In this document: positions 35,474 to 45,450 of the stretch, in pieces
Layout of the letters: each line of letters begins with the position of its first letter
How positions within the stretch are numbered: position 1 is the first letter of the stretch
Assembly: GCF_002886045.1 (NCBI RefSeq)
Contig: NZ_CP025791.1
Coordinates: 3,673,001 to 3,737,000 of the forward strand
Reading direction: 5' to 3'
Origin: Flavivirga eckloniae
Lineage (GTDB): Bacteria > Bacteroidota > Bacteroidia > Flavobacteriales > Flavobacteriaceae
DNA: 64,000 nt
The notes under the pieces: model-generated
Seen by the model: only the letters and a program-made list of their open reading frames with translations
The model's database searches: none
Told to the model about the DNA's origin: nothing
Made by a program: the position numbers and the translations under genes

Positions 35474-37216
35474 ATGAGTATGAATAATACAGAAACAACA
35501 AAAAAAGCACAAGAGGAAACTCAAAAAACAGAACGTATAAGTGGTAGTGAAGCTATCATCAGGTGTTTAATAGCTGAAGGGGTTGATATTCTTTATGGAT
35601 ATCCGGGAGGAGCCATTATGCCGGTTTACGACGAGTTATATAAATATAAGGATAGAATCCATCATGTATTAACACGTCATGAACAAGGTGCAGCCCACGC
35701 AGCTCAAGGATTTGCAAGAATTTCAGGGAGAGTTGGTGTTGCCATGGCAACATCAGGTCCCGGAGCAACAAATTTAATTACAGGAATAGCCGATGCACAA
35801 ATCGATTCTACACCAATGGTGTGTATTACAGGTCAGGTGTTTTCACATTTATTAGGTAGTGATGCATTTCAGGAAACCGACATTGTTGGTATTTCTACAC
35901 CAGTTACCAAATGGAACCACCAAGTAACTAAAGCTTCTGAGATTCCAGAAGTTTTAGCCAAAGCATTTTATATTGCCAAGAGTGGTAGACCAGGGCCGGT
36001 ATTAATCGATATTACCAAAGATGCTCAGGTTGCAGAACTCGATTTTAAATATGAAAAATGTACAGGTGTTAGAAGTTACATTCCAATACCAAAAATAAAT
36101 ATAGATGCAGTTAAGGCTGCTGCCGAACTAATAAATGCAGCTAAAAAACCAATGATCGTTTGGGGGCAAGGTGTTATTTTAGGAAAAGCAGAGGAAGAAT
36201 TAAAAGCGGTTATTGAAAAGGCAGGTATTCCTTCGGCGTGGACTATTTTAGGAGCATCCGCAATTCCAACATCCCATCCGTTAAACGTTGGTATGGTAGG
36301 TATGCACGGGAATTATGCGCCTAATAAATTAACAAACGAATGTGATGTTCTTATAGCTATCGGGATGCGTTTCGACGATCGTGTTACGGGTGATTTAAAA
36401 ACCTATGCCAAGCAAGCAAAAGTGATTCACTTTGATATAGATCCGGCAGAAATTGATAAAAATGTAAAAACAGATGTTGCCGTTTTAGGGAATTCAAAAG
36501 AAAGCTTAGGTTTATTATTAGAGGAACTAAACGAAAACACGCATACGGAATGGTTACAAGAATTTAAGGAGCTGTATGCTATTGAGTTCGAAAAAGTTAT
36601 AAAAAATGACCTGTCTCCAACCAAAGAAGGTTTAACCATGGGAGAGGTATTAAAACAAATAAATATTGAAACAAAAGGTAATGCAGCTATCGTATCGGAT
36701 GTAGGGCAACATCAAATGATAGCTTGTCGTTATTCTGAGTTTAACAAAACGAAAAGTAATATTACCTCTGGAGGCTTAGGTACTATGGGATTTGCCCTTC
36801 CAGCTGCTATTGGAGCTAAAATGGCTGCACCAGATAGAGAAGTAGTTGCTATTATTGGAGATGGTGGTTACCAAATGAATATTCAAGAGTTGGGAACTAT
36901 TTTTCAGCAAAAAGTACCTGTAAAGATTGTGGTATTAAATAATGAGTTTTTAGGAATGGTTCGTCAATGGCAACAGTTGTTTTTCGATAAGCGTTATGCA
37001 TCTACCGAAATGACAAATCCAGATTTTGTAACCATAGCAAAAGGCTATTATATTGAAGCAAAAAAAGTAACTAAAAGAGAAGAATTAGCAGATGCCGTTA
37101 AAGAAATGATAGCATCGAAAAACTCTTATTTTTTAGAAGTTTGTGTAGAGAAGGAAGATAATGTATTCCCTATGGTGCCAGCAGGTGCATCGGTTTCAGA
37201 TATACGTTTAAGCTAA
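35474..37216 (+). CDS. ilvB: Acetolactate synthase, large subunit
   Basis: Catalytic subunit of acetohydroxy acid synthase, which condenses pyruvate with pyruvate or 2-ketobutyrate using thiamine diphosphate. It has 580 residues. The N-terminal TPP-domain has YGYPGGAIMPVYDEL and the catalytic-Glu segment RHEQGAAHAAQG; the TPP-binding motif GDGGYQMNIQELGT begins at residue 462. The next gene, 12 bp away, encodes the regulatory subunit. Confidence 0.98.
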   Translation: MSMNNTETTKKAQEETQKTERISGSEAIIRCLIAEGVDILYGYPGGAIMPVYDELYKYKDRIHHVLTRHEQGAAHAAQGFARISGRVGVAMATSGPGATNLITGIADAQIDSTPMVCITGQVFSHLLGSDAFQETDIVGISTPVTKWNHQVTKASEIPEVLAKAFYIAKSGRPGPVLIDITKDAQVAELDFKYEKCTGVRSYIPIPKINIDAVKAAAELINAAKKPMIVWGQGVILGKAEEELKAVIEKAGIPSAWTILGASAIPTSHPLNVGMVGMHGNYAPNKLTNECDVLIAIGMRFDDRVTGDLKTYAKQAKVIHFDIDPAEIDKNVKTDVAVLGNSKESLGLLLEELNENTHTEWLQEFKELYAIEFEKVIKNDLSPTKEGLTMGEVLKQINIETKGNAAIVSDVGQHQMIACRYSEFNKTKSNITSGGLGTMGFALPAAIGAKMAAPDREVVAIIGDGGYQMNIQELGTIFQQKVPVKIVVLNNEFLGMVRQWQQLFFDKRYASTEMTNPDFVTIAKGYYIEAKKVTKREELADAVKEMIASKNSYFLEVCVEKEDNVFPMVPAGASVSDIRLS

Positions 37217-37228
37217 ATTTCAGAAAAA

Positions 37229-37762
37229 ATGAACCAAGAAATAAAAACATTGACTATATCCATATATACCGAAAATAATATCGGTTTGTTAAACCGCATA
37301 TCTGCAATTTTTCAGCGTAGACACATCAATATAGAAAGTTTAACTACCTCGCAATCTGAAATTGAAGGCGTAAACAGGTTTGTTATTGTTGTAAACATTA
37401 CAGAAGATCAGGCTAAAAAAATAATGGGACAATTTGAAAAGCAAATCGAAGTTATTCGAGCATATTATCATACAGATGAAGAGACCATATATACAGAGTC
37501 TTGTATGTTTAAAATAAAATCGAGTTTGTTATTTGAAGAGCCTCAAATTCAGAATATAATCAAAGATAGCGGAACAAGAATAGTTACTGTAAACAAAGAA
37601 TTTTTTGTTCTGGAAAAATCTGGTAGAAGAAACGAAATTGAATCGCTACGTAGAGATTTAAATGTTTTCGGTATCATGCAATTTGTGCGTTCCGGACGTA
37701 TATCAGTAACAAAAGAAGAGATGAAAATAACAGAAATGCTTTCGGCATTCAATAATCAATAA
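37229..37762 (+). CDS. ilvN: Acetolactate synthase, small regulatory subunit
   Basis: A 177-residue subunit that gives feedback control and stability to the synthase. The ACT domain (about 5-80; [31 protein letters not shown]) is followed by a C-terminal ACT-like domain ([10 protein letters not shown]-type region, about 95-175; sequence here reads [17 protein letters not shown]). Between ilvB (12 bp) and ilvC (17 bp) it is clearly part of the operon. Confidence 0.97.
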   Translation: MNQEIKTLTISIYTENNIGLLNRISAIFQRRHINIESLTTSQSEIEGVNRFVIVVNITEDQAKKIMGQFEKQIEVIRAYYHTDEETIYTESCMFKIKSSLLFEEPQIQNIIKDSGTRIVTVNKEFFVLEKSGRRNEIESLRRDLNVFGIMQFVRSGRISVTKEEMKITEMLSAFNNQ

Positions 37763-37779
37763 TTACAATAAAACTTAAA

Positions 37780-39255
37780 ATGGGAAATTATTTTAACACA
37801 CTTTCATTAAGAGATAAATTAGATCAATTATCGAAGTGTAGATTTATGGATTCTTCAGAATTCTCAGATGGAGTAAACGCTTTAAAAGGCAAAAAAATAG
37901 TTATCGTAGGATGTGGAGCGCAAGGGCTTAATCAAGGTTTAAATATGAGAGATTCTGGTTTAGATATTTCTTATACTTTACGTGATGCTGCTATTGCTGA
38001 AAAGCGTGCTTCTTATGTTAATGCAACAGATAATGGATTTACAGTTGGTACCTACCAGGAGTTAATTCCATCTGCAGATGTTGTGTTGAATCTAACTCCG
38101 GACAAGCAGCATACTAGTGTTGTAAATGCTGTAATGCCGTTAATGAAGCAAGGTGCTACATTATCTTATTCTCACGGTTTTAATATTGTTGAAGAAGGGA
38201 TGCAAATACGTGAAGATCTTACGGTAATTATGGTAGCTCCAAAATGTCCGGGATCTGAAGTAAGAGAAGAATACAAGCGTGGTTTTGGTGTGCCAACACT
38301 TATTGCTGTGCACCCAGAGAACGATCCAGAAGGAAAAGGTTGGGCACAGGCAAAAGCATATGCAGCAGGAACAGGAGGAGACAGAGCAGGTGTTTTAGCA
38401 TCATCTTTCGTAGCCGAAGTAAAAAGTGATTTAATGGGAGAGCAAACCATTCTTTGTGGATTGTTACAAACTGGTTCTATCCTTTGTTTTGATAAAATGG
38501 TTGAAAAAGGTATCGATGCCGGATATGCATCTAAACTTATTCAATACGGTTGGGAAACCATTACAGAAGGTCTTAAATATGGTGGAATCACCAATATGAT
38601 GGATCGTTTATCGAACCCAGCAAAAATTAAAGCTTTCGAATTATCGGAAGAATTAAAAGATATCATGCGTCCATTATTCCAAAAGCATATGGATGACATT
38701 ATGGAAGGGAATTTTTCTAAAGGCATGATGGAAGATTGGGCAAATGATGATAAAAATTTATTAGGATGGAGAGCTGCTACAGGCGAAACAGCTTTTGAAA
38801 AAACACCAGCAGGAGATGTAGAAATCTCTGAGCAAGAGTTTTACGATAATGGTGTATTAATGGTAGCATTTGTAAGAGCTGGTGTTGAGTTGGCTTTTGA
38901 AGCTATGACTGATTCTGGAATTATTGATGAATCTGCTTACTACGAATCATTACACGAAACACCACTTATTGCAAATACCATTGCGAGAAAGAAATTGTTC
39001 GAAATGAACCGTGTTATTTCTGACACTGCAGAGTACGGATGTTATTTATTCGATCATGCATGTAAGCCATTATTAGCAGATTTCATGAAAACGATCGATA
39101 CAGATGTTATAGGAAAGACTTATGCTAAAGATAACGGTGCAGGTGTTGATAATGCTAAATTAATAGAGATTAACGCTGCTTTAAGAAATCACCCTGTTGA
39201 AAAAATAGGAACCTTCTTAAGAGCATCTATGACGGCTATGAAGCCTATAGTTTAA
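37780..39255 (+). CDS. ilvC: Ketol-acid reductoisomerase, class II (long form)
   Basis: Rearranges and reduces acetolactate or acetohydroxybutyrate with NADPH. At 491 residues it is the long class II enzyme, as in E. coli. The nucleotide motif [17 protein letters not shown] (near 45) and the duplicated knotted C-terminal domains (about 210-480) support this. It is the last gene of the tight ilvDBNC unit; 478 bp of repeats separate it from ilvA. Confidence 0.98.
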   Translation: MGNYFNTLSLRDKLDQLSKCRFMDSSEFSDGVNALKGKKIVIVGCGAQGLNQGLNMRDSGLDISYTLRDAAIAEKRASYVNATDNGFTVGTYQELIPSADVVLNLTPDKQHTSVVNAVMPLMKQGATLSYSHGFNIVEEGMQIREDLTVIMVAPKCPGSEVREEYKRGFGVPTLIAVHPENDPEGKGWAQAKAYAAGTGGDRAGVLASSFVAEVKSDLMGEQTILCGLLQTGSILCFDKMVEKGIDAGYASKLIQYGWETITEGLKYGGITNMMDRLSNPAKIKAFELSEELKDIMRPLFQKHMDDIMEGNFSKGMMEDWANDDKNLLGWRAATGETAFEKTPAGDVEISEQEFYDNGVLMVAFVRAGVELAFEAMTDSGIIDESAYYESLHETPLIANTIARKKLFEMNRVISDTAEYGCYLFDHACKPLLADFMKTIDTDVIGKTYAKDNGAGVDNAKLIEINAALRNHPVEKIGTFLRASMTAMKPIV

Positions 39256-39733
39256 TTGTAAGGGATAAGGCTTTGAAAGTACCTAATGTACATTTGAGCT
39301 TTTCGACTGCACTCACGGCAGGATAAAGTCGAGAACTTTTTAAAGAAAAGATATCTTAAGAAGCTTTCTTCCTTATATTTCCAGACCTGTCAGGTTTTTA
39401 AAACCTGACAGGTCTCGTTAACATATCATTCATTTTCAGGTGTTTGTTGGATGTGTTTGAAATGTACAAGAAATTAAATAAAGTGTCTGTTCGAGGCCTA
39501 TTTAAAATATAGATTAACTAGTGTCTGGAAACAACATTACCGAGTATGGTCGATGAAGCAAACAGTTTTGTCATTCCTGCGAAAGCAGGAATCCACTCGA
39601 TAAACATCTTACACTTTGAAAATAAAATTCCTATGTAAACAGGAAGCTAAAACCTGTCAGGTCTCGTTAAATCTCATTCCCATATGGTTGCCGAACATGA
39701 TCGAGGTAAAATGGGAAATTAAATGAATAAATT
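39256..39733. repeat. Repeat-filled gap between ilvC and ilvA
   Basis: No gene is seen. It holds a CGACT-type hairpin (39300-39335) and a perfect 33-nt palindrome at 39383-39415. A stem with GAAA tetraloop follows at 39573-39592 (ATTCCTGC/GCAGGAAT), then a half copy of the palindrome with its flank (39651-39670, CTGTCAGGTCTCGTTAA). These are copies of dispersed intergenic repeats. Confidence 0.6.
39383..39415. repeat. Palindromic repeat, copy A
   Basis: Arms AGACCTGTCAGGTTTT (39383-39398) and AAAACCTGACAGGTCT (39400-39415) are perfect inverses around one central base. Copy B is at 47777-47809 and a variant at 62337-62369. Confidence 0.85.
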
Positions 39734-40999
39734 ATGAACAAGGAAAACGTCACATATTTTCCTAGTATTGATAATATTAAGGTAGCTGCCGATACTATTA
39801 AAAAAGTATCGGCAGTTACGCCTTTAAGCCCTAGCTTAAGATACTCTAACCATTTTAATGCTAATGTGCTTTTAAAACGCGAAGACTTGCAACAAGTGCG
39901 TTCCTATAAAATTAGAGGGGCCTATAATAAAATAAGTTCACTAACTCCTGAACAATCAAAAAAGGGAGTGGTTTGTGCCAGCGCAGGGAACCATGCTCAG
40001 GGCGTGGCGCTATCTTGTAAACTATTAGAGATTGAAGGCACTATTTATATGCCTGCACCAACACCCAACCAAAAGGTAGAGCAAGTTAAAATGTTTGGTG
40101 GCGATTTTATTGAAATTAAGCTTGTTGGCGATACGTTTGATGATGCTAATCATGCAGCGATGCAAGAATGCGATCAATTACACAAAACCTTTATTCATCC
40201 TTTTAATGATGAAAAGGTTATAGAAGGACAAGCCACTATAGGCTTAGAAATTCTGGAACAATCTACAGAGCCCATCGATTATGTTTTTATAGCCGTTGGA
40301 GGAGGAGGTTTAGCAGCTGGATTATCTACAGTCTTCAAGCAATTGTCACCTAACACTAAAATTATAGGCGTAGAACCGGAAGGGGCGCCTTCCATGTCAG
40401 TTTCCATTAAAAACAATAGAAACACGGAATTAGATCAAATTGAAAAGTTTGTTGACGGCGCAGCTGTTAAACGCGTAGGGGACTTAACGTTCTCAATATG
40501 CAAAGAGAATTTGCATGATATGATAACAGTTCCAGAAGGGAAAGCGTGTCAAACCATTTTAGAACTTTATAATAAGGATGCTATTGTGGTAGAACCTGCC
40601 GGAGCTTTAAGCATTTCTGCTTTGGACCTTTATACAGAAGAAATAAAAGGCAAAAATGTAGTATGCGTTGTTAGCGGAAGTAATAACGATATTACCAGAA
40701 CATCCGAAATAAAGGAGCGCGCTTTACTGTACGCCAATTTAAAGCACTATTTTATAGTGAAGTTTCCGCAACGTGCCGGTGCGCTAAAAGAGTTTGTTGT
40801 TGATATTTTAGGCGAGAATGACGACATCACCTATTTTCAGTATGCTAAAAAAACTAACCGAGAAAACGGATCAGCCGTAGTGGGCATTCAATTAAAAACA
40901 GCAGACGACCTGGAGCCTTTAATATCTAAAATGAAGGAGCACAATTTCTACGGTGATTATCTTAATGATAAGCCTGATTTATTTCAGTTTTTGGTTTGA
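39734..40999 (+). CDS. ilvA: Threonine dehydratase (threonine ammonia-lyase)
   Basis: Converts threonine to 2-ketobutyrate, the first committed step to isoleucine. In the PLP fold (about 20-320) the Schiff-base lysine is Lys59 in VRSYKIRGAYN, with SAGNHAQGVAL and the phosphate loop VGGGGLAAGL. The C-terminal ACT-like regulatory domain (about 335-421) has HYFIVKFPQRAGALKEFV. At 421 residues it is of the one-regulatory-domain type. It completes the ilv set, separate from ilvDBNC by a repeat block. Confidence 0.96.
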   Translation: MNKENVTYFPSIDNIKVAADTIKKVSAVTPLSPSLRYSNHFNANVLLKREDLQQVRSYKIRGAYNKISSLTPEQSKKGVVCASAGNHAQGVALSCKLLEIEGTIYMPAPTPNQKVEQVKMFGGDFIEIKLVGDTFDDANHAAMQECDQLHKTFIHPFNDEKVIEGQATIGLEILEQSTEPIDYVFIAVGGGGLAAGLSTVFKQLSPNTKIIGVEPEGAPSMSVSIKNNRNTELDQIEKFVDGAAVKRVGDLTFSICKENLHDMITVPEGKACQTILELYNKDAIVVEPAGALSISALDLYTEEIKGKNVVCVVSGSNNDITRTSEIKERALLYANLKHYFIVKFPQRAGALKEFVVDILGENDDITYFQYAKKTNRENGSAVVGIQLKTADDLEPLISKMKEHNFYGDYLNDKPDLFQFLV

Positions 41000-41003
41000 T
41001 AAC

Positions 41004-41058
41004 TTTTGCCATTTCAACGAACTATGCTGAACTTGTTTCAGTAAAGTAAGAATGACAA
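41004..41058. repeat. Dispersed intergenic repeat between convergent genes
   Basis: The segment CATTTCAACGAAC..TGCTGAACTTGTTTCAGT resembles common flavobacterial intergenic repeats; TGCTGAAC..GTTTCAG can form a hairpin between ilvA and the convergent Gfo gene. Confidence 0.4.
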
Positions 41059-41065
41059 GATTCAA

Positions 41066-42247
41066 TTATACTTTCCAATACCGAATATCCTCATTATACA
41101 TAGCGTCTAAAGACAGTTGTACTGCTCTGGCAGTATCGGCACCAGTATACACATTCGAAATAGGCTGTTTGTTATCTAAAATAGCGTCCCTAAAATCAAC
41201 CAAAGCCTGTCTGCTGGGATTTAAATGAGACACTTCAATGGGATAGGCTTTGCCTTGTAAATGACTATTAACAGTAGCACCCGAAACACCGTCAACATTA
41301 GCCAATTCTTTTTTATAGCTCTTTTCATGATATATCCAGGCTTTGTCGTAATCTAAAAGAATAGTGCCTTTACTACCGTGTACTTTTATTTGGTAATCGC
41401 CAAGTGCGTTATTGGTTAAACAGGTAAATTGTGCTTTTACACCACTAGGATATTCAAATAATAAATGAATATTATCAAAGGTTTCTCTGCCATCTTTCCA
41501 AAAATCTATACCACCAGTTCCCATAATCTTTTTTGGGTTTTCACCTAAAACCCAATGTATAAAATCAATTTGATGCGAGCTAAGTTCTGCAACCAATCCT
41601 CCGGAATATTCACGGTACATACGCCAATTTACAGCACGTTCTAGCGAAGGTTCTGGAACAGGTCTTCTCCAGTTTCCATTTCTATTCCATTGGCATTCAA
41701 AAGAAGTTATTTTACCTATTTCACCACTTTTTATCAAGTCGACCACATGTTTATATAGTTTGGAACTATGATATTGATGGCCTGTTTGAAAAATAGATTT
41801 CGAATTGGAAACTTTCTCTACAAGGCTATTAATACCGGCAAATCCTTTGGCCATAGTTTTTTCGCAATAGATATGTTTACCGGCATCTAACGCATCAAGT
41901 GCTATAGGTGCATGGGTACTAAACGGTGTGGCTATGAGTATGGCGTCAACATCTTTATTATCTAATAATTCTTTATAATTTTTATAGGCTTTTGCATTAT
42001 TGGATGCTTTGGAAATACCTTGCTCCAATCGAAAAGGTAAAATGTCACAAACAGCAGAAACATGAAAACCTTCAATTTCATTTAATGCGGGAATCATACC
42101 ACCACCCCTATCTCCTGTACCAATTACTCCAATATTAATTGTATTGTTAGAACCAAAAGTTTTTGTAATAGCTCCTAAAGTAGCTGTACCAGCAATGATT
42201 CCAGCAGTTGTCATGCCGCTTTTTGTAATAAATTCTCTTCTTTTCAT
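41066..42247 (-). CDS. Tat-exported Gfo/Idh/MocA oxidoreductase
   Basis: A 393-residue NAD(P)-dependent sugar oxidoreductase-like protein. It has a twin-arginine signal (KRREFITKSG, then a hydrophobic stretch), so it is exported folded with its cofactor. The Rossmann motif is GVIGTGDRGGGM. At the usual EKP active-site position it reads CEKTMAKG, with Thr instead of Pro. It is the last gene of the leftward DUF1080-Gfo-Gfo set; a repeat block separates it from the second Gfo gene. Confidence 0.9.
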   Translation of the reverse strand: MKRREFITKSGMTTAGIIAGTATLGAITKTFGSNNTINIGVIGTGDRGGGMIPALNEIEGFHVSAVCDILPFRLEQGISKASNNAKAYKNYKELLDNKDVDAILIATPFSTHAPIALDALDAGKHIYCEKTMAKGFAGINSLVEKVSNSKSIFQTGHQYHSSKLYKHVVDLIKSGEIGKITSFECQWNRNGNWRRPVPEPSLERAVNWRMYREYSGGLVAELSSHQIDFIHWVLGENPKKIMGTGGIDFWKDGRETFDNIHLLFEYPSGVKAQFTCLTNNALGDYQIKVHGSKGTILLDYDKAWIYHEKSYKKELANVDGVSGATVNSHLQGKAYPIEVSHLNPSRQALVDFRDAILDNKQPISNVYTGADTARAVQLSLDAMYNEDIRYWKV

Positions 42248-42462
42248 GAATTGTAATTTCTAATAGAGATTTTAAATGTTCATTCAGAGCGACTTGTGTT
42301 GAGCCTTTCGGCTTCGCTTCGCTCAAGATAAACTAAAGTCGAAGCAAGCAAACTTGCCTGCTGGCTGGCTAGGAACCCCTTAGAGATAAAGATAAGGAAA
42401 CTAAGGTTTTGTATTGTGTTCAAAATGGTAATTGATTGACTTTTTTATGAACAGATAGCTGT
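42248..42462. repeat. Intergenic repeat block between the two Gfo genes
   Basis: It contains the CGCTTCGCTCAAG/TAAAGTCGAAG hairpin repeat (about 42298-42345) and GCCTGCTGGCTGGC. No gene is seen. Confidence 0.5.
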
Positions 42463-43809
42463 TTATACTGGTTTTATTTCCCAACCCGGTTCGTATTCCC
42501 TAGACCATAATTTCATGGCATCGCGGTCGAATATTCTACCTGTGTTTTCGTCTACTTCAAAAGGTTTATTAATTCTTGAGCTAATGTTTGCATAGTGCGT
42601 TAGCATTTGACTTACCACACCCTGTTCTATTGGTGAGTTTAATGATTTTTTCCCTCTTATGGCTTCAAAAAAGTTTTCGGAATGTCTGGTAGAAAGACTT
42701 CCACCGCCCCCAAGCGCTACACCATCTTCGTCCCCTTTCAGAGTTCGATCTTTAATGACTTTGCCTTTAAGATCGTATAGTTTATAACCTGCTCTATCTA
42801 TAAATACAACACCTTTAGAACCATAAATTAAAGTGCCTCTACCTGCACCATATTTGTCATATCCGTTTCTGCTCTGTCCGTCCCATTGAATGGTTTTATT
42901 ATTAGGAAATTTAAATGTAGCTAACATGGTGTCATACATCTCCCAACCATCATCTTTATATTGGAATTTTCCAGAGTATACATCTACATATTCAGGATAT
43001 TTAACATCTAGAGCCCAACGCGCAATATCCAGTTCATGAGTGGCATTGTTGCCAGTTTCCGCAGTGCCATAATCCCATCCGTACCAATGCCAATTATAAT
43101 CCCAAATGTCGTGCATATACGCTTTCCTTGGAGCTGGGCCTTGAAAAAGCTCCCAATCTAATCCTTCGGGAGGAGCTGCTTTTACAGGAATAGGGACTTC
43201 ACCTCTAGAATTTGTGTAAAACGCGATGGCTTTATAAGCTACGCCAATAATACCGTTATGAATGTTTTTAATGATTTCTGTAGATTCTAAGGAAGATCGT
43301 TGTTGGTTCCCCATTTGGATATGTTTATTATACCTTTTTTGGTAAGCAACAAGCAATTCTCCTTCTCTGGGGTTATGGCTACAGGGTTTTTCCAAATATA
43401 CATGCTTACCAGCTTGAACAGCCATACAGGCACCTGGAGCATGCCAGTGGTCTGGTGTTGCCATGAAAACAGCGTCCACTTTTTTGTCGTCCAAAATAAC
43501 TCTAATATCATTTTCTAATTTAGCAGAATGATCCATCAATTTAGAAAACTTGTTAGCAGCTTTTTCCCGTTGACTTTTCATAACATCGCATAGATACATG
43601 AGTTCAACATTATTCTTTTTATTGGAAACGGCTTCAACAAACCCACCTAATCGTCTTCCTAAACCTTGAATAGCGACATGAATTCTATCATTGGCACCAA
43701 TTATTCGCGAATAACTTTTTGCTGAGGCACTTGTAATACCTCCAGTAAGCGTTACACCCAGAGCGCCTGCCGAAGCTTTTTTTATAAAATCTCTTCTATT
43801 TGAACCCAT
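42463..43809 (-). CDS. Tat-exported Gfo/Idh/MocA oxidoreductase
   Basis: A 448-residue protein with a classical Tat signal (SNRRDFIKKASAGALG). The Rossmann segment is HVAIQGLGRRLGGF, and the catalytic-lysine motif reads LEKPCSHNPREGE, the standard EKP. The C-terminal domain (about 190-440) is the substrate barrel half. It follows the double-DUF1080 gene by 9 bp, so the two are co-transcribed. Such exported Gfo proteins are common in Bacteroidota sugar loci; substrate unknown. Confidence 0.92.
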   Translation of the reverse strand: MGSNRRDFIKKASAGALGVTLTGGITSASAKSYSRIIGANDRIHVAIQGLGRRLGGFVEAVSNKKNNVELMYLCDVMKSQREKAANKFSKLMDHSAKLENDIRVILDDKKVDAVFMATPDHWHAPGACMAVQAGKHVYLEKPCSHNPREGELLVAYQKRYNKHIQMGNQQRSSLESTEIIKNIHNGIIGVAYKAIAFYTNSRGEVPIPVKAAPPEGLDWELFQGPAPRKAYMHDIWDYNWHWYGWDYGTAETGNNATHELDIARWALDVKYPEYVDVYSGKFQYKDDGWEMYDTMLATFKFPNNKTIQWDGQSRNGYDKYGAGRGTLIYGSKGVVFIDRAGYKLYDLKGKVIKDRTLKGDEDGVALGGGGSLSTRHSENFFEAIRGKKSLNSPIEQGVVSQMLTHYANISSRINKPFEVDENTGRIFDRDAMKLWSREYEPGWEIKPV

Positions 43810-43818
43810 CTTTTGGTT

Positions 43819-45216
43819 TTAATTAAATTCTCTAATTTTTATACTTCTGTAATGTACAGTGTCACCATGGTCTTGAAGTAGGATATGACCCTCTGGCCAT
43901 TGTCCGAATTTCGGCCAGTTTTTATATTTGCTATAAGCTACAAGCGCTCTGAACATTTGCGAAGACCGATCGTATTCAATGACTTTTTCGTTGTTTAGCC
44001 AATGTTCAACATGTGCGCCTTTAACAACAATTCGCGCTTTGTTCCAAGAACCTATTCCTTTAAATTGTTTACTGCGACCGGGAATCGACAAGTTTTCTGC
44101 CGTAATTAAATCGTAAAGAGAGCCAACAGTTCTATTGCCATTAACACCTTTTTTTGCGTCTGGATGGTTGGCATCATCTAAAATTTGAAATTCACATCCA
44201 ATAGCAGATCCAGAGCCTTTATTAAGTTCGGCATCTACAAAATATTTAATACCACTATTTGCGCCTTTTGTGATTTTAAATTCTAACTCTAATTCAAAGC
44301 TGCTGAATAATTTTTCGGTAATAATATCACCAGGGCCAGTCGATTCGGCACCATCAGTCGATAAAATAGTTAAAACACCATCTTTAATTTCCCAGCCAGA
44401 TTTAGGAAAATGATTCAGTTTAGCACCACGCCATCCTTCGGAGCTCTCTCCATCCCACAGTAAGCGCCATCCCTTGTCCTTTTCATTTTTCGAAAGGGTA
44501 TTGATTAAATAACTCATCTCCTTTACCTCAGGATTGGAAGCCCAGCGTTCTTCTTCCAGATTATCAGTTTTAATTCTAATATTTTTCCATTTTATTTGTT
44601 TACCAGCTTTACTTTCAGAACCATAAATATGATGCACTTGTAATCCTATAAACCCAGATGCTGTTAAATCATCAACCAAATTAGAACACTGTATACCATT
44701 TATCCAGGTTTTAATACTAGAGCCAATAGCTTCGACTCTGCATGTGTTCCAGACCCCATTTTTAAAAGCACTATGAGCTTTAGGATTTAAAGATATGGGG
44801 TACAGCCAGCCTCTTCTTCCTTCATCATAAATGCCACCACTAAAGGCGCGGGCTGATGGGTCTAATTCAAACTGATAACCATGAACCGTACCTTCCCTAT
44901 AGCTTTTAATACTGTTAGATCTAAACTGAACTCCAGAATTAAGAGCAGGATCTAATAGAACCTCAAACTCTAAAATAAAATCACCGTATTTTTTTTTGGT
45001 ACATAGAAAACTATTTGGAGTTTCTGTTTTTGAAATTCCAATAATTTGTCCGTCTTTTACTTTGTATGGAGCATCTCCATTTAATATTTCCCAGCCGGTT
45101 AAGTCTGTTCCGTTAAAAAGGTCTATCCAGCCGTCTTTGGAGCTCTGCGAATTTAAAGTCGTAAAGCTTAACAAAAGAAAAAGGGATGAAAAGAGAAGGT
45201 TTAAAGATCGTATCAT
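43819..45216 (-). CDS. Exported protein with two DUF1080 (3-keto-disaccharide hydrolase) domains
   Basis: A 465-residue secreted protein with signal peptide (ending TLNSQ). The two domains are about 28-215 ([16 protein letters not shown]) and 245-465 ([16 protein letters not shown]), each with the concanavalin-like WDG/FNG..W start and a late HWLN or TWING motif. The family includes hydrolases that cleave 3-keto-glycosides. Fusion of two domains suggests binding plus catalysis or two specificities. It is the first gene of its operon, divergent from gapN across a palindromic control region. Confidence 0.9.
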   Translation of the reverse strand: MIRSLNLLFSSLFLLLSFTTLNSQSSKDGWIDLFNGTDLTGWEILNGDAPYKVKDGQIIGISKTETPNSFLCTKKKYGDFILEFEVLLDPALNSGVQFRSNSIKSYREGTVHGYQFELDPSARAFSGGIYDEGRRGWLYPISLNPKAHSAFKNGVWNTCRVEAIGSSIKTWINGIQCSNLVDDLTASGFIGLQVHHIYGSESKAGKQIKWKNIRIKTDNLEEERWASNPEVKEMSYLINTLSKNEKDKGWRLLWDGESSEGWRGAKLNHFPKSGWEIKDGVLTILSTDGAESTGPGDIITEKLFSSFELELEFKITKGANSGIKYFVDAELNKGSGSAIGCEFQILDDANHPDAKKGVNGNRTVGSLYDLITAENLSIPGRSKQFKGIGSWNKARIVVKGAHVEHWLNNEKVIEYDRSSQMFRALVAYSKYKNWPKFGQWPEGHILLQDHGDTVHYRSIKIREFN

Positions 45217-45232
45217 GCTTGTTTTTAGTTTC

Positions 45233-45244
45233 GTGTACGTACAC
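45233..45244. promoter_or_regulatory. Perfect 12-bp palindrome GTGTACGTACAC
   Basis: It lies 17 bp upstream of the DUF1080 start codon. Perfect short palindromes of this kind are usual LacI/GntR-type operators; the regulator is unknown. Confidence 0.4.
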
Positions 45245-45271
45245 TAAAAGTAAGGATTTATAATGAGTTAG

Positions 45272-45348
45272 CAAATTAACGATGCCAAAATGATTGATAA
45301 CCGAAAACGATTTAGTTGTAATCGTTTTATTATCATATCGTTAATTTG
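45272..45348. promoter_or_regulatory. Four-box AACGAT operator in nested palindromes
   Basis: AACGAT occurs at 45278-45283 and 45306-45311, and its inverse ATCGTT at 45321-45326 and 45337-45342. The outer pair extends to 12 perfect bases (45272-45283 with 45337-45348), the inner to 9 (45304-45312 with 45320-45328). TGATAA and TTATCA lie between. It sits between the divergent DUF1080 and gapN genes and could control both. Confidence 0.5.
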
Positions 45349-45450
45349 TTAAGGATATCATATTTATTTCGACAATCCTAGCAATTTAGTACCCTCCTAT
45401 AAATTTTAAAGATATCTTAGCTATTGTCAAAAAATTAAAAAACCAGGTAA

